This document shows, in pieces, positions 54,501 through 64,000 of a stretch of DNA of 64,000 bases. The stretch comes from Chondrus crispus (lineage: Eukaryota > Rhodophyta > Florideophyceae > Gigartinales > Gigartinaceae): NCBI RefSeq assembly GCF_000350225.1, contig NW_005179062.1, forward strand, positions 114,860 to 178,859, in the 5' to 3' direction. The notes under the pieces were generated by a model, which saw only the letters and a program-made list of their open reading frames with translations, did no database searches and was not told the origin of the DNA. A program made the position numbers and the translations under genes. How positions within the stretch are numbered: the stretch's first letter is position 1; every line of letters begins with the position of its first letter.

Positions 54501-55288
54501 AACCTGGTGTATTCTACGCAAAAGCGCATCGATCCGTCTGGCTTGGGCACTAATAAAACGGGCGACGTCCATTCTGACTGCGCTGGTTCGATGACTCCAG
54601 CTTCTAACATCTTCTGTACTTCTGCGTCCTCGACCTCCCGAGCCCTTGGACCGGCTCGGTAGGGAGCTTGGGCGATGGACCTGGTCTTCGGGACCAGCTC
54701 GATCCGGTGGACCGTGGTATTAATTTCACCAAGGGTCCCATCCCACATCTTAGAGTATTTCTTCAACATCCGTGGGAAGCGCTCGCCCAGCCGTTCCGGT
54801 ACGTGGCTCAGGTTGAGGTCCTCCACGTCTGGTGATGGCAGCTCAATCCTGCGTTGCGGCTTCGTAGAAGCCGACGCGGAGAGCCCTGCCGAACGTTCTT
54901 CTGGCTGGTCCTCGCGGCCTTGATCCGACGGTTCGCATCTTGTCTCGCCCGTAGGCGTCTTGGTACAATTAGGAAAATTTTCCTTCTGCCTTTCTTGAAT
55001 TCCGAGAACTTCACCAACGGCGGTTTTGCTCTCAAGCACGGCCCTCGGGTGCGGTAATAATTTTGCCACTACTTGGCCTTTTGGCACCCTGACAGGGTAC
55101 GTCCTAAAATTCGCAACGAGTAAACGAAATGGCCTGTCAGGCTCAACCTGAACGACACCATTCGTGCACGTCAACCCGTGCCTTTCGTACAACGACGAGT
55201 ACGGCTGAACCACAACCAAACCCGCCCTCTTCGAGGTGCATTCCACGACGCGTTGCGTTCCTGGCTCGATAGTCGTGGCTCTTGCCAC
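51580..55288 (-). pseudogene. Element B pol: RT, RNase H, integrase, chromodomain
   Basis: Reverse transcriptase: MRFCVEYTRLNAVTVKDTYP, FSALDAISGYWQMP, LVYLDDIIIF. A TAG at 54275-54277 stands where relatives have Gln in PATFQ. RNase H: SVDTDASDYQIG, LHTDHASLRWLM. Integrase: HYAKLAGHPG with CAACARERV, VAIDILGEL, LLSDNGRHF. A one-base frame change near 52640 follows the second Asp; the domain resumes with TTYHPQANGQVESFNRTL. The C-terminus is a clear chromodomain (YVIDKIGDHG, LILKVKWYGYTIEDATWEPI). The first 150 residues before RT resemble the capsid-to-RT spacer of gypsy elements. Confidence 0.92.
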
Positions 55289-55383
55289 TTTTACCTAAGG
55301 GGAAATTCGCTCCCCCTTTCCATCATTCTCGTCCTCTCCCGGGATGAGATTCTTCTTCCCTTTTCTTGTCAAGAACCGCCTAA

Positions 55384-55767
55384 TTATCGGAACCTCCGAG
55401 AAGTCCGCCAACTCAACCGTTCTCTTCCTTGGATAAATTGCTTCCACAAACCGGTCACAGTAGTCGCGCCTAGAATTAGCGGGACTGCTAGTTTTTCGCA
55501 TACAATAAACTCGGCTGCGGCCACAAATCTCCAAAGCCTCACAGGCATTCTAATTGTGCCGAGAGTCCGGAGTGGTCTATTGTTCGCGTCGCCAATGTCT
55601 TGGGTCGGTCCGTAGGACACCAACATTTCCATTTCTGCCGGAAGTTCCGACCTTCGAACCAAATTCGGTCCAAAACCTGTGTCCAACACGGACAACACTC
55701 GACTCATCAATGCGACCGTTGGTCCAATATCCGCGTAAACTTTGTAGTTTTTTTGCGCGAGGACCAA
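55384..55767 (-). pseudogene. Element B protease
   Basis: A 127-codon frame with a retropepsin active site LSVLDTGFGPNLV and PLILGATTVTG, the expected pair of motifs about 85 residues apart. It lies between gag and pol in its own register. A further frame at 55775-56140 upstream is a charged linker. Confidence 0.75.
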
Positions 55768-56010
55768 GATATTTTCAGGACATTCTTGTCTTTTTAACCC
55801 TGTACCAGGGCCTACGAATTTGATCCATCGGACGATCCTTGTCTCGACTTAGAATTTTCTTGACAACAGTCGGCTCCTTCGGCTTACCCCCTATTTCAAC
55901 TACCTCCTCGTCGAGGCCTTTCCTTCTTGCTAGAGACGGGGAACGGGACTGAGTCCTGGACGCAGTACGTTGAACCTGCGTCTCTCGTGACTCCTTCGAG
56001 ATTCCCCTCT

Positions 56011-56894
56011 CTATTTTCCCTGCGGCTGCGGGTTCCTTCTCACGTCCGACGACGCGGGCCCCGCGGCGGGACCTCTGAAGGGTTGGTTCGACCTCGGCGT
56101 TGAAGCACTCGGCGTGCTCGCCGTCTGCGAATCGAACCAATTCTTGACCTTCAGATAACTCGCCGATGGTATCCCTAACCTCTCCATCGGAGACAACGCC
56201 TCATAATTTCCCAAAACTCGGTGCATTTCCCGGAGGGAAAGAATGCACGTTGGCGCAGCGTGCCCCTTTTCGTAACAGTGATAGCACACTAGTCCGTGCT
56301 TCTTGACGGGATCTTGGGGCCTAGGTCCTCCACGGGCCGGCGGCCTTCCTTGATGTTGCGGCCTTCCCATCCAGCCTGGCCTTCGAAACGTTGTAGCCTT
56401 GTCTTCCATCGGAATGCGCGGCGCCGACGTGTGGCCGCGCCCCCGCAACATCATCACGGGATCCGTGGGCTCTGAAAACGACTCCGTCGTGTATGTGGGC
56501 GTCAGTAAAGTTGACGACCCGCTTGCCCCGTAGTCTCCGTGTCCGTAGCCCTCCGATGGCTCAATAGAATTGCCTTCGGCTACCAATGCTCCTTCATAAT
56601 GATTTTCGCTACTTCCGTGCTCACCGCGTTCATCTGATGCGGAGATTGACTTGGCTAAGTGGACGGCGGCGTGACCCTTACGACCGGGATAAGAAGCCCT
56701 CGGCTTCTTCCCCGCCCTGAACGTCGACGGCGTCTGAATCGTGACGTTCTTGGTCTTTTTGTCGTTGGCGCGGCTCGCGGAGCCATGCGCTTTTGCGTAA
56801 TTTACCAATCTCAAAAATTAGACATTTCGGTTATTTTGTCGATACTGCGAGACCATGGGCTTAATACTGGCATCTAGCCCGTCGATGAACATGG
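56011..56894 (-). pseudogene. Element B gag, N-terminus cut by an LTR
   Basis: The remaining part starts within the capsid C-terminal region (FIDGLDASIKPMV), has a TAA at 56819-56821, and continues through LVNYAKAHGSASR, a pattern usual in gypsy capsids. A classic CCHC knuckle CYHCYEKGHAAPTC sits near the end. The frame is lost at 56894 where the X LTR begins. Confidence 0.82.
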
Positions 56895-57936
56895 TGTAGT
56901 GCAATGTGCCTGGCAGGCCGCGAACACAGTCCGACTGTCAAACAAAAAAAGAAAAACAACAACAGCAACAACCACTGCCGATGGCACGCGCTACGGAGCG
57001 TTCGAGACTCCCTTTCCCCTTGTGCGGGCTTGCGGCCCACGGTAGCTCAACTCCAACGGGGGGTTAAGGAAAGATGCCCGGTTCGGGAGGACAATGGTGG
57101 TAGAGACTTGTGAAGACTTGAGCGCTCGACGAGTGCGGGTTGGGCTTGTCTACGAGGATGTAACCGCGGTTCGCTCGGTTGTAAGGCCAATGCTCGACGA
57201 GCGTCTTCAGCACCTTGTGTATAATTCAAGGTCTTCGACGGGGGCTTGTTCAGCACTACCCGACGGGATCGTAACCGTGTAGCAACGCTACTACCGACGT
57301 GTTGCCCGATGGCTAAAAACACCCTCACCAGCGCGATCGCAATCGCGGTAGGTGGTACCAACTCTGTCTTGTACAGTAAGACCTTCGAAGGAGGCGTCGT
57401 TGCAACAGCTTTCCGACGGAACTTGAAACAGTAGCAGCGCTACACAACGTGTTGCCCGATGGCTAAAACACCTACACCGGATCGGTCGCAACCCACTCCA
57501 ATGGAACCAACACAATTAAGGGAAAAATAGATTTAGAGATAGAAAAGGTAAAAGAATAAGGAAAAGGAATGGGACCCCGAGCAATAGAGGATGTCCTTAG
57601 CAGCGTAAAGGTGAAGCGCGTCGCGTGAACGGATGCGGTCTTCGACGAAGGCGAGATCTAACTCTGGCAACTCGGGTTACCTTTACTGACTTGGTGGTCA
57701 GAGGGCTAAGGTATCTATCGCCCCGCCGGAGCCACTACAGCAGCTCGCGGCGCTAGATCCGAGATCTAATCTAGTGTCAGCAAAATTAATGCCAACTAAT
57801 TAACTAAATAAAATAATATAATTAAAAATTAAAACTGTGCAATTATTCACACGTGTGTCCCCCAACCCGGACCACTTTTCATATCCAAATATTTCCTTTC
57901 TTTTCACCCCCCTTTTCATGTGCGTATTGCACTACA
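56895..57936 (+). repeat. Full family-X LTR inside element B gag
   Basis: 1042 bases with the same 11-base inverted ends as the solo LTR. The left flank (CATGG) is gag sequence of B. The right flank (TATCCCCCTT) is internal X sequence, so this is a left LTR whose partner should lie beyond 64000. Two tandem units occupy 57228-57377 and 57378 to about 57517. The TATA-like site is changed to TATCTAT. Confidence 0.92.
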
Positions 57937-58059
57937 TATCCCCCTTCCGAGGGCTCTTGTACGCCGCTCCGCCATCGTATAATCTCCTCGCCGTTTCTCT
58001 CATAACCCTACACCGCCGTACCCGGTAATCGGTGAAAGTGCAAGAGCAAGACGGGCCCC

Positions 58060-60009
58060 ATGTTTCCTTCATCGCCGAGCCACTCGAGTGGTGGTACCAA
58101 ACGCAAGCGCTACGCCGTGGGCTTTTCTTCCACTTCCCACGACCCTCTAAGTCTTCCTTCCATCCCTCGATTACCCCCTGATCCCCAACATGCCGGCCCT
58201 GTTGGCCACATCGATTCCGATCCTAACGCTCCGTCCTCGCGCCGATACCCTGCTGCGTCGGAGCTCCACGATAAGGCCATGCGCATTAATCCTGAGATTT
58301 TTGCTTCCGCTAAATGGTTCTCAGTGATCGGTGTATGCGCCTTCGATGACATTGCTTACTCGTTCGCCGACGGCGCCGGTATGCTTCCAGGACAAATCCC
58401 CCTTCAAGCCATTCGGTCTTACGATTGGTTGGCTCGCATCGCCATTCCTCCCTCCATCCTGTGTCACACTCCGCCTCGTGGTCGTGCGGTGTTATCGACC
58501 CGCTTCATGACCGCTGTGTGCGACAGGCTTGAGCTGCCATTTACGCAGGATCTCATCCCTGAGAAATTCGGTTGTGACACGTGGCAGTTTCGCACCGAGG
58601 GCGAGCGGTCTTACCTCGATAACATGCTGGCCTGGACCTCCGGTAACCCTCCTCGCGAAGCTAACCGCCTTTGGTTCGACCAACGGACCGTCTCGAGCGA
58701 CGCCATGATGTGGACCAACGCCATAATTCCGGCTAATTTCCGACTTATCAAGCGGGGTACCTCCCCTTCTTTCAGCACACAGTGCGCTTCGAACGCTTTA
58801 TTCGGTCTGACACGGGTTATTTTGTGGCCCACCAGATGTTGGAGGCGCGCGAAATCTCGAGGTCCCATTACGCGAATCGTTATCAACGTATTCCGTCGTG
58901 GTGAAGCCAATTGGAGGTCTGCCAAGCCTTCTGGGCTGAGCTCGGCCCCGTGTACGCGTATTACGGAAGGTATTTACGTGATCCTCGACACGGCCTTTGG
59001 GTAGTCTTCGTCACAGAGTGGTGTACCAAAGTGGCAGTGACCCTCCTGTGGGAGACCTACGACTGCTGGAGGTTGTGGTACTTGCCTCCCCAGCTCATCA
59101 GCCTTATGCGACGCCTCGATTATTCGGTTCCCCTGGGCGGTGCTGATGCAGACACCGAACTGCATTCTCTCCTCGATAAAATAGAGGAGGTCGATTGGGA
59201 CTTGATACCGCGTCAAAATTCCTCTCGTTCCTTCGTCCGGCAACGCCCCTCCTTCTCTCCTGGTCGTTCTCATCGTGGTGCGCGAGACTACGCTTGGTTT
59301 AACCCCTGGACGGGATGGCAATGTTCTTGCGACGAGGCGTGTGTGAGTCCGCAGTATGGGAGTCAGACGCCTGTTCCGGTCGAAATGCCCGTCTTCCTTG
59401 CGGATTCCCGCGAGCGCGACCTCTCTCCCAGAGAGCCTTTGCGTTCTCGCCCTGTGTTGCCGGTCTCACCAACTTCACTTCCTGTCGATCCGGCCTACTC
59501 CACTCTTCCCGTGAATGCTTTGATAAGGGCGACGAGAGACCCTGAGTGTGAGGAGGTCAAATCCCCTTTGCGGTCCCATTCACCTCCAGTGGCCAGGTGT
59601 CAACCTCTATCAGAGACGAGAGAGGTCCCCTCGTCAGCTAGCCGGACTGAAAGTCTGTCCGTGCGCGCAGCCCCACAAAGGAAGGGAAATTCTTTGTCCC
59701 TTATCCCCTCGGCCCCTCCTGCACCGTCCTCCCCTGTGCACGTCCCAGCTCGTCCCCTTCTCCTGCGGCTGTTCCAGTTGCCGCCCCTTTGTGACCAATC
59801 GTCGACGCAGTCCAATCGACCAGGGAAGGTTCGACCTCCCCGTCCTCTCCAGATGTCATCAAAAAGAACGACGGCGCCGCCAGAGTCTTTCGCACATTGC
59901 TCCGTGCTCACGGAATAAACGAGGGGGCTCTTCAAGGAGCGTCCCTCGTTGACCTGGGCTTACTGGCGCAGCTTGTCGCTTCACTTCCGGAGGAAAAAAT
60001 CCTTGGGTG
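58060..60009 (+). pseudogene. Family-X long frame, unknown protein
   Basis: It begins at an ATG 123 bases after the LTR. Frame 1 runs from 58060 to about 58770, frame 2 from there to about 59850 with a TGA at 58902-58904, and a third frame carries the end to about 60009 (TLLRAHGINEGALQGASLVD). About 650 codons in total. The N-terminal 60 are Ser/Pro-rich with a KRKR patch. The middle is globular and Trp/Tyr-rich (AKWFSVIGVCAFDDIAYSFA, QAFWAELGPVYAYYGRYLRD). The last third is a Ser/Pro/Arg linker. Its position behind the LTR is that of gag. I see no zinc knuckle, protease or polymerase motif and do not recognise the family. Confidence 0.55.
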
Positions 60010-60170
60010 AATCGTCCCATTGATCCATTGCCGATGGTAGCGTCCTCTCGATCCATGTTCGGATCATTGTCTTCTGAGAATGTCGTCTCATCGTCGACAC
60101 TTCCCTTCGTTCCACCGAAAATAAATTGCATTTCCGTCTCCTATCAACTTTCTCCTCTTGTTGCATTTTT

Positions 60171-60275
60171 CTTCTCTTTATCCAACACTTTGACGTCATC
60201 CTTCTCCTCAGTTTCCTTTTCCTCTTCTTTATCCAACACGTACGTCATCCTTCTTCTCATTTTCCTTTTCCTCCT
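60171..60275 (+). repeat. CT-rich tandem duplication, unit about 52 bp
   Basis: Two units, each containing CTTTATCCAACAC followed by ACGTCATCCTTCT and a TTCCTTTTCC tail. The same kind of pyrimidine tract occurs in the other X copy at 47.75-48.1 kb. Confidence 0.75.
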
Positions 60276-61302
60276 CTTTAAATGGTCGAATGCCTGTCGG
60301 GGTCCGCGTGATCTAGGTCAATGCCCATTGTTGACTTGGAGGGCGACACTGCATACTGACTTGGATCGTCGCTCCTTTGTCGTGGTATTTTTTTCTGCGG
60401 GAACGTCTTCATCGAAGGCCAGGCTCGATTCTTCGATAGGGGATTTATTTTCCTATTGGTCATCGGTTCATTCCGTGGTCTCACTCCTTCCGGACTTTGT
60501 CCTCTTCTCTTTATGACCCGTGTCTGACCACCGGGGATTGCCTCATTAAAAAGAATAATACAGAAATGAAGTGGTCTTCAAACGTGGTCGAAGTTCGACC
60601 ATCTCCGCCGCACATCTATTTTTGCCTCCAAGGCAGCTGCCTGAGTTACGCTGTCCTTTCTGGCTCTCCTCATTTCCTGTGACGACATTGTCACCCTGTC
60701 CTTGTGGGGTCCTCGGGAAAGACAATACGTTGCCGACGTGATGCAGCTCCGTCCTCCCTCGATCACTGTTATGATAGCACTGTAGTCGTCTTCTTCGACG
60801 TTTCTCTCCATAGACTGGGGACCAGTTCTTAGTACGCACATGGATAGGCGTCGTGCGTGCGAGGGTCTCTTTGGCTGTCCGTCTGTCAGCGTGTCAATTG
60901 ATTCCCCTCCTTCAGCGTCAGGAACGGCCGATGCTTAAATAAAGGTGAGCCTAGATCCTACGTCCTTAGAATGGTTCCGATTCTTGTCCTGCGAGCTGCG
61001 TCGCGGGCTCAGTCTAACAGGGTTGAAGTGGCGGGTACGGAGTGAACATGTGGACAAGGGTCTTATTTCGCCCTGAGCCGAGGATCCAAATTTTGACGAT
61101 GTGTGCTTTCCGTTGTTCATGTGTCTAGCGTGAGCTTCACACTCAGGCAAATTCTTAACCTCTTTTTACTTCTGGCTTGCGTTCAGAGGCGAGGGTTTTC
61201 TTCGCAAGAGTCCGAATCGAAAGGTCATGGGCCTCTCAGCGACGCAGAGCACGTCGTTCTCCCATTATCCCCACCCCCAGCGTATGGCACCTCGCCCATG
61301 GC

Positions 61303-61328
61303 GACTCTTGTCACCGGTGACAAGAGTC
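61303..61328. repeat. Perfect 26-base palindrome
   Basis: GACTCTTGTCACC is followed directly by its exact reverse complement with no spacer. It lies in X internal sequence. Confidence 0.9.
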
Positions 61329-61984
61329 CGTCGGTACCGACGATGACTAAAACAAAATTCGGTGACCTTCCCCTTCCTTAAGCTTTGTTGCTGCTCCCAA
61401 AACTTCAACCGAAGTCGTAATCGTGTCATCTAGAACGTAGATTGAGTTTCCTTTTCCTTCGTTCATAGGTTATCGACGATGTCAATCATATTCTTGTTCT
61501 CGTGTGTGAATCAAAAACAGTCTTTCGCCTGGGCGGCGGCGTTTACGTCGAGCCACAGATAACTCGTGCTTCGTTCTTGAAAGGCGCGTGACGAGGACTC
61601 CGTCCTCTCTCTTCTCTGAACGCTATTCTCCTCGACAAGGGCGCCCGCGATCTATATAAGTATGCATTTCCAATGATGACTTGAGCTATGTGTGGTTTTG
61701 TGAGGGGTTTAGTGTGGCGCTCTACCAGTTGGAAGCGGTGTGAAGTGGTGGTTGCGATCGCGACTTCGCTTGTCGCGGGTTGGTTTCGTCTCCCTCCGAG
61801 GGAGACACTGTATCTCCAACGAAGTCTCAATTTCCATGGTAAAATGCGTGAGCTTCCTGCCACGTGAGAGGATCCCTTCTTCTTCTCCTTGCTTGATCCC
61901 TGTGTGACATACGTGTAAAAGGGATATCTGCACTCCTCTTCGGCTTTCCTGTACGCTCCCCCGATCCCCAAAATGAACAACGAG

Positions 61985-63120
61985 AAAGAAAAAAACAAAG
62001 AGCTCGTCGAAACCTGACGACGTGGTTGAGTCGCACCTCCCTGAGAGTTCCAGAGATTCGTTTCCTTTGGGTCGCACCTGGCTTTGGAGGCGGTACTGTG
62101 TGTGCGCCTTGCACTTGCCAACACTTATCCAGCATCTCTTGCGCTCGTCGGGACTCGTTTTCCTAAAAATTGATTCAAAATTCGCAGTGGTGCGTTGTGC
62201 TCCACACTGGTTACGCAACATTTGTCCGAGTGTCTCTTCTCTGAAGTACTGTACTGTACAGCACTCCTGATTTTTCTCTACCAATTTCCCATCTGGCGAG
62301 GGCAGATCGTCGATGCAAATGTAATTTCACGTGCGATTGGCGACGCGTGGTCGCTTCTGGTACCAAGTCGAAGTAGCTTATTGTTCTGACGGAGTTCGTA
62401 GGGGTCTCATTGTTCCGTGCCGTCGTGTCGGAAGAAATTCTCTCGCGTCCGTCGGGTGTCAACAAGTCTGTGGATCTGGCAGGAGCGTCGGCGTTTTTAT
62501 TCTGGTTGTGTCGTTGACAGCTACACGGCCGACAGTATTTCTCTGTTTCTCTCCATCATCTGAGCTCCTCGCCGCGATTGCTTCAACCTCGACGTCTTTT
62601 TTTTCATTCTCCCCTCTGTTCTTCGTTCTTGACATCTTCCCTCGTCGCTTGTTGAGCCGTGCGTTTTCTCATTGGTAGAGAAAGGGGCGGTTGAGGTCAC
62701 TAAAAATATATGATGGGGACTTCGTCCTTCTGTCGCCTCGGAATGTCATCCCCCTCGTTCCGGGTCCCGGTTGAGCCCCCTCTTTATCGTAGCATATCGG
62801 CTGACCGGCGTCCGTAGTGTGAGAGGGAGTCGCATCTAGGATGTGACAAAACAAAATAGAAAGCAAACCCAAACAAAAACATTGACAAAAGAAAATACAT
62901 AAGCGCCAGCGGATGACGTTGTCTCAACAGAGGCAACGTTCGTCGTGGTCGCGATTCGTGTGCAGCACACTTATCCCAAAAAGGCTCAGCGTCCCATGCG
63001 CTCGACCGCGTCGCTCTTTCCTTAAAATTAGTTGAAAATTCCGAGCGGTGTCCTGTGTTCCACTTGGGCATCGCGACACTTGTCGATCATCGCGGGGTGT
63101 TGTTGCGGTGTACTCGGGGA
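61985..63120 (+). repeat. Diverged direct repeat, period about 0.85 kb
   Basis: The block from about 61985 to 62260 (A-rich start, ACTTATCC, then TAAAAATTGATTCAAAATTC) recurs at about 62850-63120 (A-rich start, ACTTATCC, then TTAAAATTAGTTGAAAATTC). A third A-rich run near 63680-63720 keeps the spacing but shows little other similarity. The reverse strands share a short peptide pattern (TA-x-NF-x-x-I-x-RK). Confidence 0.5.
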
Positions 63121-64000
63121 TGTCCCGCGGCTTACGCGATGGGCCATCCACCAACAACTGCCTGCCCTTCGGACTTTCCCCTCCCATCGTGGTGCATCTC
63201 TTCATCCTCAAGAGATACGCCTCCCACGCCTCCGACACTCGTTCCTGCCAATGCCTCAGCCTCGTCGCACATCTCATCATCTACTTCCTCCTGCTCTTAT
63301 CAAACGCGTTCTGCTCTCCCATTTATGCCGCCGTCTGGTTGCCACCAGACACTTCCTCAATTACACACAGTCCTTCAACTAGTCGTCGGCCATTTCAGCC
63401 TTTCCCCAACGACATGAAGTACGTCCCTCCGGGAAGCTCTGCCTTAATGTTATCGTCGTGCACGGTCACTCGTAGAGCACGCGTCTTCCGGACTCCGTAC
63501 TGTCTCACGGCGTTCGCTATGTATATATATATATTTTTTCTAATCTAACTAATGTCACCTGGTTTGCCATCAACGTCGTGCATCCATTTTCTTTTCTCTT
63601 CTTGTAAGTGGACGACTTGGTTCACCTCCCTCATTCTCTTAGATTCACTGGACGTTGCCCGGGGCTGTGTCTTCGACATCAAAAAAATAAACAAAACCGA
63701 AACGAAGGAAAGGAATAGAAAAGAAAAGAGAGGTCATCGTTATGACCCGGTGAGTACGCTGCTCGCGGTAAAAAATGCGGTCGCAGTGGTGTTTGTCGCA
63801 ATCGGCGGATCAACAGCAACGACCCATTGGGACGACATCCCCTCTGGCGATTTCTCAATGTCCTGTAGGCATGAACATTGTCCTTGCTCGGGGATCCTCT
63901 CGTTTGTTAAACGTCCGTCTCACGGCTTGTCGAGCCTGCTCAACACATTCGAGGCCAGTTGACAAGGCTGGCGTTCGCTCTGATACCGCTCGCTCAATAG

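Larger units (their letters stand above)
51580..56894 (-). mobile_element. Ty3/gypsy chromodomain element B, gag interrupted
   Basis: A minus-strand element with gag, protease and pol. Its gag is cut at 56894/56895 by a family-X LTR, so X inserted into B. No LTR of B was recognised. Pol carries one TAG and one frame change, and gag carries one TAA. The start of gag, and any 5' LTR, would lie beyond the X insertion, outside the window. Confidence 0.88.
60010..64000 (+). mobile_element. Family-X internal region continuing past the window
   Basis: About 4 kb without recognisable protein domains. It contains a CT-rich tandem repeat, a 26-base palindrome and two diverged copies of a roughly 0.27-kb block, listed separately. 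From 60.3 to 61.1 kb it is collinear with 48.1-49.2 kb. Many short frames exist on both strands, but none has clear coding character. No polymerase is present before the window ends. Confidence 0.5.

Noticed and set aside
56895-57936. This LTR as the 5' LTR of element B
   Set aside because: Its left flank is gag coding sequence without a leader or primer site, while its right flank matches the internal sequence after another X LTR. It belongs to a plus-strand X copy.
61543-62284. Long overlapping minus-strand frames near the right edge
   Set aside because: No domain or start context was found, and two frames compete over the same bases. Kept only as a repeat-associated pattern.

Overview
This is eukaryotic nuclear DNA, most likely from a multicellular red alga of the Chondrus type; that assignment is inference. 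The genes are compact and mostly single-exon. Two of them carry short GT-AG introns: a DMC1-type meiotic recombinase and an AIFM2/FSP1-like oxidoreductase. Two products point to a plastid, a fibrillin/PAP protein and a thylakoid-type signal peptidase I. Nothing resembles a bacterial operon, so I set starts at ATG codons. A 10-base run of N at 13643-13652 is an assembly gap.

Positions 1-26.5 kb form a gene island on both strands. In order it holds: serine hydroxymethyltransferase (5' end missing), a TMEM62-like phosphoesterase, a RAD5/HLTF-type SNF2 helicase, COG6, a small one-helix membrane protein, a DUF455 ferritin-like protein, a short inverted-repeat element next to the gap, an LSM-AD protein, an equilibrative nucleoside transporter, a perfect 23-bp-stem hairpin, a second small membrane protein, the AIFM2-like oxidoreductase, fibrillin, DMC1, signal peptidase I and malic enzyme. 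These are housekeeping genes for one-carbon metabolism, DNA repair, meiosis, Golgi traffic, transport and plastid upkeep. They do not form one pathway.

From 26.7 kb to the end almost everything is mobile DNA. A DNA element with 47-bp terminal inverted repeats (26687-28119) is followed by a complete but damaged Ty3/gypsy element with 357-bp LTRs and GCAG target duplications (28175-33672). Next come a gag-like remnant and a dense cluster of hairpins at 36 kb. A plus-strand reading frame of unknown family (36450-39804) is split by a solo LTR of 1047 bp with GGGAG target duplications. Two minus-strand chromodomain Ty3/gypsy elements follow: A (41140-47003) and B (51580-56894).

The solo LTR belongs to a family I call X. 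Its LTRs are about 1.04 kb, have 11-bp terminal inverted repeats (TGTAGTGCAAT) and contain two tandem units of about 150 bp. A truncated X LTR lies beside element A. A full X LTR interrupts the gag gene of element B and starts an X copy that runs off the right edge. Directly behind that LTR is a long frame (58060-60009) for a protein I do not recognise, with no polymerase in reach. Together with the solo-LTR-split frame at 36-40 kb, this is the least explained material in the window.
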